Positions 45,433 through 54,099 of a DNA stretch of 54,099 bases are shown in pieces. Numbering within the stretch: position 1 is the stretch's first letter; every line of letters begins with the position of its first letter. The notes beneath the pieces are model-generated. The model did not search any database. It was not told where the DNA came from and worked only from the letters and a program-made list of their open reading frames with translations. The stretch spans positions 1 to 54,099 of the forward strand of contig JAENRP010000034.1 of the NCBI GenBank assembly GCA_024741835.1, given 5' to 3'. The position numbers and the translations under genes are program-made. Origin of the DNA: Diplocarpon mali. Taxonomy: Eukaryota > Ascomycota > Leotiomycetes > Helotiales > Drepanopezizaceae.

Positions 45433-46728
45433 ATGGCGCTGACTATCTCTCGAAGTTCGCGCAAGCTCCTTATCTTTGCAGTTTCGTGTAGCATACTTCT
45501 ATTCCCATATTTCTCGTTCAACCATCCGAACACTTCTCTCCGGTCATGGCAGTTTTCCCTCTCCGGAAAATCGTCCGAACAATGGCTGGCTATACCGGAC
45601 ATCTTCGACGACCCTCCACTCGATTCTGATGCTATCCGATCAATGTGCGCGAAGACGGTATGGAACCCGAACTTGACATTTACCTGCAATAACTCGGGTG
45701 GTGGCGTGGGTAATCTGCGGAACTCAATCCTGAACTGCGTCAGGTACAGCATCTCTGCAGGCGCAAGCCTTACGATGCCGCACGTTATCCTTAGGAATCC
45801 TGATAACATCGCAGAAATCTGGGATCGGGAGCGAACATCTTTCGACTACCTTTTCGACGAGCCGCATTTCGTTGAGTCCTTACGGGTGTCCTGTCCACAA
45901 CTCGAGGTGCTGAATAGCACTGACCAGCCCTCGACTCCTCTTGTGCCAGAGTCGATATCTGCAGAGATCACTCCCGAAGGAATTGATCACCCCGAGGACT
46001 GGCGGGGCCGATTCTACGAATGGCTCGGGAACCAGACTGACGCGCAGAACGTTGTGGTCGATTTGGGTCGATCTTATCTCCAGTACCCTATCTACTCTGA
46101 CCCCGAAGATTTCGCGCTCGATTTTGGGAGGGTGTTGAAATTCAGGCGAGATGCTCGTATCCTTGCAACGACGACTCTGAGGACGCTTGTACAGAGATAC
46201 AAGTTGAAGGGGGATTTTCGGGCGCCAATCTGGAGCAATACGTTCTTCGGAGCACACCTGCGAACAGAGAGTGATTCGCAGCAGGCCTGGCCACCGCAAT
46301 ACTTCGAGTACTCGAGATACGAGACACAATCTAGGGACTATCTACAGCAAGCAGCGGCGTTGGGGACCTCGGTCATCTACGTAGCGTCTGGGAATGAGAA
46401 AGATCTCTCCAGGTTCGCAGAAGACGCTAAAGCGTCCAACTTCACAGTAACGACCAAACACGATCTGCTGGAGGGCGATGACATTGAGACTCTGAATGAA
46501 TTTACGTTTGATCAGCAGGCTCTGGTGGACTTTCTTGTTCTGCTGAAGTCGTCTGGGTTCGGGGGGATTGGGCATTCAAGCTTCGCGTGGAATATTGCCT
46601 TATGGAGACATAAATTGGCGAAGCAGAGGGACCATCTCAATGGGCCACAACTCATGTCAGATGAGCTTAGTCAGATTTATGGGACTGTGAAGCAGTACTT
46701 GGAGTACGCTGCTTGTATGTGGCCTTGA
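45433..46728 (+). CDS. GDP-fucose O-fucosyltransferase-like type II membrane protein
   Basis: This is a single-exon gene of 431 residues. I start at the ATG at 45,433. The frame is open further upstream, but only from a GTG, which is not a usual eukaryotic start. Residues 12-29 (LLIFAVSCSILLFPYFSF) form a signal anchor after a short basic N-terminus, so the body should lie in the ER/Golgi lumen. GGGVGNLRNS at 89-98 and FFGAHLRTESD at 271-281 fit the nucleotide-sugar binding elements of O-fucosyltransferase-fold proteins (an HLR-x-E-x-D motif). FGGIGHSSFAWNIALWRH near the C-terminus is of the kind found in this fungal group. Several Asn-x-Ser/Thr sites and cysteines suit a luminal protein. The family is inferred from motifs remembered, not searched; donor and acceptor are unknown. 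It ends 485 bp from the convergent MFS gene. Confidence 0.7.
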   Translation: MALTISRSSRKLLIFAVSCSILLFPYFSFNHPNTSLRSWQFSLSGKSSEQWLAIPDIFDDPPLDSDAIRSMCAKTVWNPNLTFTCNNSGGGVGNLRNSILNCVRYSISAGASLTMPHVILRNPDNIAEIWDRERTSFDYLFDEPHFVESLRVSCPQLEVLNSTDQPSTPLVPESISAEITPEGIDHPEDWRGRFYEWLGNQTDAQNVVVDLGRSYLQYPIYSDPEDFALDFGRVLKFRRDARILATTTLRTLVQRYKLKGDFRAPIWSNTFFGAHLRTESDSQQAWPPQYFEYSRYETQSRDYLQQAAALGTSVIYVASGNEKDLSRFAEDAKASNFTVTTKHDLLEGDDIETLNEFTFDQQALVDFLVLLKSSGFGGIGHSSFAWNIALWRHKLAKQRDHLNGPQLMSDELSQIYGTVKQYLEYAACMWP

Positions 46729-47213
46729 AGAGGTAGTCGGATGAGTTTGAGATTTACTCATAGCAACAAAGCAGGACGGGTTTTCTCCTCCCAGTCATCT
46801 GCGTCAAGCCTTCGTCTACCCTGCCACGGAGTTCGGGAAGCCACGCCCGCCGATCAGAATAGGTTTCTTCTAAATATAAAGCTTTCCGACGGCACATCCC
46901 ACCATAAATAAATCCGTCTTAGTTGGGCCTATCAAGCATATATGGAATAGCATGAGCTTTGTTCTTCATCAACACCTGGATCGTCAGAATTCAAAAGCAG
47001 TGGATTGAACTCGTGAGCAGACACAGCAATGCCGGGGTTGGCGTCGCCGTTGTCTGCGTAAAATGTGTTAGATTCTGGCAAGTGCTGGAAGTGTATGGCA
47101 ATCAAATCGGCTCGGAAACCCGGTCGACTGATCAATATGGCTGATGTGCCAGTTTGCAGTATTTCATGCCATCTTCGTTTCCTGGCCTCGTTTCTTCCCT
47201 GGCCTTTCTCTTC
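46729..47213. other. Convergent 3' intergenic region
   Basis: 485 bp between the stops of two convergent genes. It should hold both 3' UTRs. Small open frames here on both strands have no recognisable content. AT-rich stretches near 46,865-46,915 could contain polyadenylation signals. Confidence 0.5.
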
Positions 47214-48815
47214 TCACACCTCGCCGACGCCTTTTGGTTCTGCTTCCCCAGGGTCAACGCTGGCCAGGTCATTCTCACTAGCGCGGTTCTCTTCGTCTTT
47301 TTCCTGGTACTCGTCCACAATGATAATTGGCAATTTTGGCCCAACGGCTGCCTCTTCGTCTGAGTCCTCGACCGCCGCCGCGATCTGATGCCTACCAAAA
47401 ACTGCCAGTACGCCTACGTCGTACGTTACCAGTAACGCCCCCGCACACACAAAAGCAACCCAAAGCTTGCCCTTCTCAGCCAAGAATCCAGTGATCAGCG
47501 GACTGAAGGCCGAACCAAAAGACCTCGCCATGTTAACAAACTCTATTGTCGCTGTCCGCTCAAGAGGCTGCACGATCTCTGCCAAGAAGGCAGATCGAGG
47601 TGGCGTATCCATGGATTGTGTGCAGGATCGAAGAACAAGCAATACGATAGCTGCTGGCTTTGTACTCGGTGCAGGTATCAACGAGAGAAATACAGCGGAA
47701 AGAAGGTGTGTAAAGACCATTGCCTGCAAACTTAGCATGTTTCGGCTTCTAGTGTCGGGCGAAGTACCTTGACGTTACCGATCCGCTTGGCCAAAGACGA
47801 TGCAAACATCATCGAGATAGCCGGAACTATCGTGGTAGCGAAGAATAGCGATCCAATTTCGATTTCAGGAATATCGAATTTATTCTCGAAGAAGAATATA
47901 ATCCAGGATCTGGCGATATCAGCAAGGAAGCTCAATGTATTTGGATGACTTACAGAGGCGTAAAGTTGCTTCCAAATGACTCGAGAGCCCATAGCAGGCA
48001 TATCTTGAGAACTACCAACTTGCTGTCCCGACTGAAACTTGGCAATATCGAAAGAGCAGAAATCCTGTAAGTCTTTCCGCTGCTCTCGACCGAATTATCG
48101 TCGATTTGGACTGCCTCCGCCTCCCATTCTTTGCTCAAACAGAGGATAAGGCAGATAATAAGGACTCCCAAGCCCGAGTATAGGAAAAATATCGTGCGAT
48201 ACGCCCTGATCGACTCCCAGAGCAGGTCCTTAACCATAACATCGACCACCCAACCACAGACTCCTATGCCGAAGGCCGTACCAGCTGTACCGATCAGAGA
48301 GTACCACGCATAGATATCCCCGCGCCGTTCTTCGCTTGTAACATGTGCGATTGTCGATTCCTCGATCGCACGGAAAGGACCAATATCATTACCACTACTG
48401 ATATCAGTGGCAATATTCGTCTGTACATGCGGACATACCCCGGACTAATCACCCCGACAATGGCGGCAATAAGCATAATCCAGTAATCATCAGCAAATGC
48501 AAAAACTAGCCCCGAAGTTGTCATCAGAGTAGCGCCTATAAGCAGAACGGTCCTACGCCCTAGAGCGTCTGCAAAGATAGTTAAAATGAAGCTCAAGATT
48601 ATATCCCCAATTATTGCAAGTGTCATAAACAGACCGATGCGGTACTTGGGGACTTCCAACACTAAGAGGTGGGATACAAGGATAAGTGTTGAGCTGCCAA
48701 AGGCAAAGAGGCGGACGAATTGCTGGAGACAGAGCAGCTTGGTGTCGAGGGTGGAGGACCAGAGAGAGACGAGACCCAACTCCGAGAGGAATCTGACGAG
48801 CCATCTGGGTGGCAT
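47214..48815 (-). CDS. Major facilitator superfamily transporter, four exons
   Basis: Exons are 48,815-48,439, 48,397 (or 48,394)-47,954, 47,909-47,768 and 47,723-47,214. The joined frame gives 490 or 489 residues. It starts at ATG 48,815 (MPPRWLVRFLSELGL), with no ATG further up. Hydrophobic segments alternate as in a 12-helix carrier. FADALGRR at 81-88 is the cytoplasmic loop 2-3 signature of MFS proteins. ISPG-GNDIGPFRAIEEST spans the first junction, and RSCTQSMDTPPRSAFLAEIV and MARSFGSAFSPLITG lie in the second half. The C-terminal tail is acidic. The three introns are 41 or 44, 44 and 44 nt, starting GTATGT, GTAAGT and GTACTT and ending CAG/TAG, CAG and CAG, with CTGAT or CTAAG branch-like sequences. 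The substrate cannot be told. It is divergent from the next gene. Confidence 0.85.
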
Positions 48816-50342
48816 GACGAGGGACAGGCTATCGTTGCAATGACGAAGAAGCAATATACTGAAGAGCTGGTATCTATGAGATATTCATTGTAAAGATTGG
48901 AGCCAAGTAGTTGGTTGGTTTTTTAGCCGTTCTGCTTACAAAGTGACTTGACGGATGTTCCGTTGGTAAGCCGAATTTAAAACAGGAGAGGCGGTCTCTT
49001 TACTTGGCCCAGAGACCAGTTCAATGAAGGATTCGTCAATTCAACGGCGTCGAATCTGGTGACCGGGGATAGTCTCGATCATTACTAAAAATACTACTTC
49101 TAAGCTTTTTTTCTTTCCTCTCCGTTTTATGATGGTTGCCCCGATCTCACAAGCTCTTCGCTAACTCCCACAGAGTTTCAAAGACATCTTGGCGCTTGCA
49201 CTCATAGCTACCAAGAGCGGAATTACTGATTAGAACTAAATTTGGGGTGATAGAGAAGTGGGCCTGATAGACTTCCCTGGTCGCACAGTACTCTGTGCGT
49301 AATGCGGCGGAACCAAAGACATCGTGGGAAGAAGAGGAATTAGTTATTTCATTTGCCAAACTAAGGGGGGAGAAGTGGGCCGCCGAGGGGGAGGGGATCA
49401 TGCACAGGCCGTATGGATGGTTTCGACTTCACTTCTCATCCTCTGATAATCCAGTCTCCCTCCTCACATGTCCCGATCGAGTACATTCTCCTCTTGGGTC
49501 CTATACATCGAAGGATTGTAATTCAAGATAAGCGTAAAGCTGACGAAACTCTTTATTCGTTTGATTTGCGAGCGAGGATCATGTTTGCCTAACAGCCAGC
49601 CATCAAAAAGAATGATATATCTTTTGGCATGAGGACATTCCATGCCAGAATTACCGCCCCTGGCAGATAACATATGTTTGGACGGTGGTATGCATTCATT
49701 CATGCAGCATCGGAGGGCAATACTTCCCTCTGCCATGCTCCAAAATTCGTTCCTCCTACCGATTCTCGGCTAACTTATCAGGTGTAGTTGTTGATAATAG
49801 ATCCATCACCATCAAAGCAACAAACGATCCCTCATTTTTATCAGAAAACTTTCCCGGCATGTACGAGGAAGGCCGCAAGCATTACTGACACCGGGGACTC
49901 TGTTGTTTACATACGGGAGTCTTGTGTTTCTGTGTCGAGTTTAGCCGCCGCCAGTTCTCGTACATTCCCAAGAGAGGAGAGTCGGTCACCTGACCCTGTG
50001 TCGAAGCTCTGTGTTCTTCGGAAAGTGTGATATCCTACAACAAATTACCTGGGGATCTATAGGTATATAGGCATCTTGGTCTTTCCATTTCCAATTCTCC
50101 AGGGCAGAGCCTAACGCTGAACGCGCTACTAGAACTCTCTATTGTGCTTACTTAATCTCTACGCTGCTTACCTACTTGATCTCTATGCTGCTCCCAGCAC
50201 AAAATCCTGCGAGCACAATCCCAAACCTCCAAGCAACCTTCTTCCACCTTGCAGCTTTTTAACCCCTCTACCTATTCCTCTTTTCTCTCGGCGGCTGCGC
50301 CGGCATGCATCAGTACCTCGCTCCTACATATTCTCCATCGCC
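48816..50342. other. 1.5-kb divergent intergenic region
   Basis: It lies between the starts of the MFS gene (leftwards) and the 713-residue protein gene (rightwards) and should hold both promoters and 5' UTRs. Short frames occur on both strands, the longest with a real ATG being 84 codons (49,401-49,147, minus). None shows domains or recognisable motifs. The frame of the downstream gene is open back to 50,142 but has no ATG before 50,343. Confidence 0.55.
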
Positions 50343-52484
50343 ATGAACTGTATATTTACAGAAGAGCTTCCTGCCGGCCAGGAGGGTTTCCCATTCCCAT
50401 CTATCATTCCCCGCACAAGTAGTACGTCCGACTTCTCCAAGCTTCTCCAGCAAGATGGCGCGGGCTCCATATTCCGCTCCCGTGTCAGATCGCAGACCAA
50501 TGGCTCCGAAAACAGCCAGATACTCTACATGGCGTCTCCAAAATTCTCTCGGCGATCAGCACGCAAGTCCCTTTCTTCCGTCGGTAACCAGCCAGAGCGC
50601 AAGTTCGATGGCTCGTCCGAAGAGAAAGAGATCGCTAGGGATGAAGTATCGTGGAATATCATCGACCAGGAGATCCACGAGTGGCAATATGTCTGCCAGA
50701 CTGGCCGTCCTTACTGGTGGTCCCCAGAGTCGAGATACACGCGGTTGAAGAAGCTGCAGCCAAGAAGACATGGCCCGGGTCCTGGTCTGTGGATGGAAGA
50801 GAGGGACGGTCATCCAAAGCCAGGTTTCGCCGATAAGAGACGAGCGGTTTCCGACAACTACTTCTGCGATCCGAACAGTGTCCATGATCTTGCCCACTTG
50901 ATTGCAATTCAGCTCCTGGGCGCTTGCTTCACGCTCCCACCTGATCATATCTTCGGCATCCCGTCTCCGCATTACGCTCTCCATACTTACGCCAGACTGC
51001 CTGATCCGAGAATGATTAGTTCGCTCAGGATGCATACACAGTTTCGCTATACGCCCAGCTTTGGGCATCAAGCCCGCAACCCATCGCCGGTGCAGGCGTG
51101 GCCGAGACATTATGGGGCGTCTTCTCCCGGGTTGTCGTACCCAGCTACAGGTATTGGCGAATCGAGTGCAGCAGTAGAGAGGCCATCACGTCGGAGGACT
51201 GTGAACACAACTGATGGCTCAGCATCAGGTGTATCTTCGGAAAGCGACAAGGAAGCTACAGGTCTCTTGGCTATATCAGCCACAGTGGGAGTAGACGGTT
51301 ATGGGTCGACCCGTTCAGCAGCCAGAAACCGAACTTCAAAACGCCCCAGCAACCAGAGACCCCATGGTAGGAGCTACCAACGCTCTTCTCGAAGCGAATG
51401 GATGCTTTCTTTCCCCGAAGAAGCTTCGGCATTACAGAAGAGATCAAAGTACAGCCTCGAGCCCGTGCTTCGCTCAGAACCCCATCATGTCTTCATCCAA
51501 CCAGTGCGGGAGCTGGTGGTTAAGAGATGGTCGAACTTCAAGCGTCGTTTGAGCGGTAGTCTGCATTCATCTCTGCCGATGAAGGCATCTGAAGAACAAG
51601 ACTCGGAACACGGAAGCGCTGTGTTGAGCAGTGACGCAAAGACTCGAAGACTGATAGCACAGGAGAGAGGTGACATTCACAGCTCAAGCATCAGCAGTAC
51701 GTCACCACACTACAACACGCCAAACAGCAGAAATGCATCTCCGAGTGGTCAACAGAAGACTGACTTCAGCTTGCCCACATTCCGACTTTCAAATGCCAAG
51801 ATCTCGGAAAGTGCGCTTGCAGCAGCAGATAAACGACTGGCCGCAGCGGCTCTCCAGATGACAACATCTCCCCGACCGAGTTACACTTCGCCATCCGATT
51901 CGTCGATCCAGTCACCCCAGAGCCTGTCGAGTCTCACCCCACCATTAAGACCTCCGGTTCCCATACACTCTCCATCAAGATTTGCCCCTGCGGTATCGAA
52001 GTCCATCTCTCCCAGAAGAAACATAAAGAGGAAAAGCATGCTCTCGGAAATGTACACACCGGATGATATCATTACAGGGCAGCCTGTGTCCGAAGGATAT
52101 GCTCTCAGCGCACCAGCGAGCACAGTTATCAGTCCACTGGAACTTCCTCCCAGTAGATTGAGACAAGGACTGAGTACTGCCAGCTCCCCGGGCCAGGTTG
52201 CTACCCATCAGATACGGCATCATGTGAGCCCACGGTCGAATGGGCAGAGCACGAGCGCGCAGGAAGTCGCTTCAGATCAAAGTAGATCATTAAACAATGT
52301 CATCTCGTCCTGGGTACCGAGCAATCCAGTACGAGAACAGAGGCCACGCTTGGAGAGAATGAGTACAAGTGGAACCCAGGTTTTCACTCCCCAAGACGAC
52401 GGCATAGAGCTAGATGGACTTCCAGTCGGACCAGGAAGCCATCTATGGACAGACGCAACAAGAAGAGAGAGGACGTACCTGTGA
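50343..52484 (+). CDS. Large Ser/Pro-rich protein of unknown function
   Basis: This is a single-exon gene of 713 residues. The ATG at 50,343 sits in a good context (CGCCATGAA) and is the first ATG of the frame. I do not recognise the family. The best ordered-looking part is at residues 100-230. There an acidic segment is followed by EWQYVCQTGRPYWWSPESRY (113-132), a Lys/Arg-rich stretch with GPGPGLW, and a hydrophobic patch HDLAHLIAIQLLGACFTLPP, which may be a small folded domain. From about 240 to the end it is rich in Ser, Pro, Arg and Thr, with RSSR, SPRR and RRLSG-type sites, so it is probably disordered and phosphorylated. There is no signal peptide or transmembrane helix. Nuclear localisation is possible from the basic clusters (RRNIKRKS). 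It converges on SYS1, 292 bp away. Confidence 0.75.
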   Translation: MNCIFTEELPAGQEGFPFPSIIPRTSSTSDFSKLLQQDGAGSIFRSRVRSQTNGSENSQILYMASPKFSRRSARKSLSSVGNQPERKFDGSSEEKEIARDEVSWNIIDQEIHEWQYVCQTGRPYWWSPESRYTRLKKLQPRRHGPGPGLWMEERDGHPKPGFADKRRAVSDNYFCDPNSVHDLAHLIAIQLLGACFTLPPDHIFGIPSPHYALHTYARLPDPRMISSLRMHTQFRYTPSFGHQARNPSPVQAWPRHYGASSPGLSYPATGIGESSAAVERPSRRRTVNTTDGSASGVSSESDKEATGLLAISATVGVDGYGSTRSAARNRTSKRPSNQRPHGRSYQRSSRSEWMLSFPEEASALQKRSKYSLEPVLRSEPHHVFIQPVRELVVKRWSNFKRRLSGSLHSSLPMKASEEQDSEHGSAVLSSDAKTRRLIAQERGDIHSSSISSTSPHYNTPNSRNASPSGQQKTDFSLPTFRLSNAKISESALAAADKRLAAAALQMTTSPRPSYTSPSDSSIQSPQSLSSLTPPLRPPVPIHSPSRFAPAVSKSISPRRNIKRKSMLSEMYTPDDIITGQPVSEGYALSAPASTVISPLELPPSRLRQGLSTASSPGQVATHQIRHHVSPRSNGQSTSAQEVASDQSRSLNNVISSWVPSNPVREQRPRLERMSTSGTQVFTPQDDGIELDGLPVGPGSHLWTDATRRERTYL

Positions 52485-52776
52485 TGCATGGCCCTGAATG
52501 AACCGGGCGGCAGAAAGTAGATTGACTTACTGAGGCTAGAACGTAATTTACATCCGCTGCCCCTGAAAGCAGTTCCGAAGAATAGGAATGTGGTAATACA
52601 GCCCAGCTCCAATAACTCCTCTGAATGCCTTGTGCCCTGTTGGAACAAACCTGCCATTGGTTTTCTGTCCTGGGCATGTGGCCGTCTCCAAGCCGTATCC
52701 TATTGTACCTTCAACGCCTGTAAACACTCATAGATTGTCCGATCCTCGGCGTATACCTCCTACTACAAGTACGCCC

Positions 52777-53510
52777 TTAACTCGCTTCCCCAGCTTTCAT
52801 CCCTACCATCTCATACTCTCCCGCGACATCTCTCCCTCTTCCCCGCCCTCTCCCACGTGCATAACCCTGCTCTTCGTCGCCTGTTGTAACTTCTCCCTCT
52901 TCTGGAAAATCGTCCGTAGCTTGTGCCGCAGCACCTCCGAAGTTGATTGGTCTTAATTCCCTCCACTGACACGCCCACACCCCTAACGCAGTCATCAACG
53001 CCGCACTACTGATCTGCAGTAGCCACCATAGCAGGTTCTGAGGTAAGGAGTGCGAGTATACGGATACAACCAGCAGGTGGATGAGGTGTAGGGAGATGGC
53101 GAAGTCCGGGACGAGCTTGGAACGGGAGATCAGGAGGAGTATTGGTATGACTCTGTTTTTTGGAAGGGCTTAGCTAGTCCATGGATTCTCGCGCTCAGAA
53201 AGTGTACGAAGGGAGGCAAGCTAGGTTGGGGAGAAGAGAGGAAGTAAGAGAGGGGGGCGTACGAGATCAGCGCATTTAACAACCACACCAAGCCCAGCAT
53301 CCACCCCACGGTCGTATCGCCCCTCAGCGCCGCCCATCCGAGCACCAAGTCAAAAGAGAACTTCCTCCCTGCTACTAACACCGTGAAGAGAATCAGAAGT
53401 GTGCCGGCGATGTAGTATTGAGCCTGAAGAAGCAGGATCTGGGACAGGATCTTGAGAGGGGGGAGCTCGGTGAGGGCGCCAGGGCGAGGGGGACGACGGC
53501 GCCGGGCCAT
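52777..53510 (-). CDS. SYS1: SYS1, Golgi integral membrane protein
   Basis: There are two exons, 53,510-53,263 and 53,152-52,777, giving 207 residues. The 110-nt intron starts GTACGC and ends ACAG, and joins LLNALIS to VIPILLLISRSKLVPDF. The start MARRRRPPRPGALTELPPLK and the helix-rich core (RGDTTVGWMLGLVWLLNALI, LHLIHLLVVSVYSHSLPQNL, WWLLQISSAALMTALGVWAC, QWRELRPINFGG) match fungal SYS1. SYS1 sits in the trans-Golgi membrane with four helices and recruits the small GTPase Arl3 (ARFRP1), which leads to Arl1 and GRIP-golgin recruitment; that is family knowledge. The C-terminal tail is acidic with a GRGRGRGR run and ends EYEMVGMKAGEAS. Length is normal for filamentous fungi. Confidence 0.9.
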
Positions 53511-54099
53511 TTCGTAGAGATATGGTTATCGTCGCGTGTCGGACTCGGACGATTGCATATTTGAGATCGGACTGGGCGTGCAGTGCGTTGTGTTGTGTCG
53601 TGTTAATTTATGTATGTCCAGATATGAGAAGAAAAGGGATGCGATGCGATGCGACGCTCAGCTATGTGAGGACAAGTGTAGGGTGGACGGGGATTGCGGT
53701 GAGGGATTCTGCCGAGGAAGCTTGGGGTGTGAATGTGGCGTAGAGCTATATTTAGCCGATTTATAACAAGCATTAATTATCACTCTTGTCTTACTGTAAG
53801 TGCTATTTAGGTAATTCGCTAAAAGGTTAACTACCTCAACTAACCTGGGCTTGATATCACGAATTTAATAAGATCTCTCACTTCTCACCTGCAGTTCTCC
53901 TTCAATTTTGAACTATCTATATATCGCACGATTGGCTTTACAGAGCGTGTGATGTTTCACTATTGAGGTGATATGTACCTCAAGTATCGAAAATATGGCA
54001 ATTGTAGATACTATTAATGTGAACAGAGAGGCGAAATAGAAGTGTAGGATTGACGAGTATGATTTCCCGGCGAAATGTAAATATGCTATTTTTTTTTCC
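53511..54099. other. Region upstream of SYS1 to the window end
   Basis: No gene supported. It contains the SYS1 promoter and a short imperfect repeat of GATGC (about 53,638-53,656). Small plus-strand frames at 53,520-53,770 overlap the SYS1 promoter and have no recognisable content. The sequence becomes AT-richer after 53,750. Confidence 0.5.

Noticed and set aside
45372..46575. Several open frames antisense to the fucosyltransferase-like gene.
   Set aside because: They lie wholly within a well-supported coding region and show no protein-like features of their own.
49147..49401. An 84-codon minus-strand frame with a true ATG in the divergent intergenic region.
   Set aside because: No recognisable motif or biased composition, and similar frames occur on the other strand. 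Not supported without expression or conservation.
50142..50342. Sixty-seven extra N-terminal codons for the Ser/Pro-rich protein.
   Set aside because: The frame is open but begins with TTG and has no ATG before 50,343. The sequence is likely 5' UTR.
53520..53766. Two overlapping plus-strand frames, one cysteine-rich, next to the SYS1 start.
   Set aside because: They overlap each other and the SYS1 promoter, contain a simple GATGC repeat, and match nothing I know.

Overview
The window looks like nuclear DNA of a filamentous ascomycete (Pezizomycotina). It has two compartments. Positions 1 to about 42,050 are very AT-rich, gene-free and packed with retrotransposon remains whose coding frames are broken mainly at glutamine and tryptophan codons (CAA/CAG to TAA/TAG, TGG to TAG). 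This is the pattern left by repeat-induced point mutation (RIP). Positions 45,430 to 53,510 have normal base composition and hold four apparently intact host genes with very short introns. A transition zone (42,050-45,430) holds a Tc1/mariner remnant and diverged duplications.

Repeat compartment. Copia family A has 195-bp LTRs and four copies: copy 1 (+, 1-4087, entering from outside the window); copy 2 (-, about 16,410-21,672 plus 29,282-29,299); copy 3 (-, 31,330-37,453, both LTRs present); copy 4 (+, 29,386-31,329 and 40,237-41,005, target duplication ATAAT). Copia family B (-, 21,673-29,276, 197-bp LTRs, target duplication TAGCT) sits inside the 5' LTR of A copy 2. A fragment of copia family C with an almost unmutated 172-bp LTR lies at 37,454-40,236. 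A fourth copia, E, is split by A copy 4 into 29,300-29,385 and 41,011-42,050; joining the halves restores its reverse transcriptase frame. A Ty3/gypsy element, D, occupies about 9,050-15,000 (-) with gag, protease, RT, RNase H and integrase recognisable. Much of 4,088-8,990 and 15,500-16,410 is RIP-altered sequence I cannot name.

The most unusual signal is a 23-bp imperfect palindrome (least mutated form at 42,087-42,109). I count at least 46 copies. It forms an in-frame coding array in the pol gene of family A (spacings of 39, 48 or 90 bp only, 8 to 10 units depending on the copy), a triplet before the family A 3' LTR, and isolated copies in gypsy D and neighbouring sequence. It was not noticed in families B and C.

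Host genes, left to right: a type II membrane protein resembling fungal GDP-fucose O-fucosyltransferase-like proteins (+, 45,433-46,728); an MFS transporter with three introns of about 44 nt (-, 47,214-48,815); a serine/proline-rich 713-residue protein of unknown function (+, 50,343-52,484); and the Golgi protein SYS1 (-, 52,777-53,510, one intron). The fucosyltransferase-like and MFS genes converge, as do the 713-residue gene and SYS1. The MFS and 713-residue genes diverge from a 1.5-kb intergenic region. Nothing suggests the four genes share a pathway. All coordinates inside the RIP-altered elements other than LTR ends, target duplications and palindromes are approximate.
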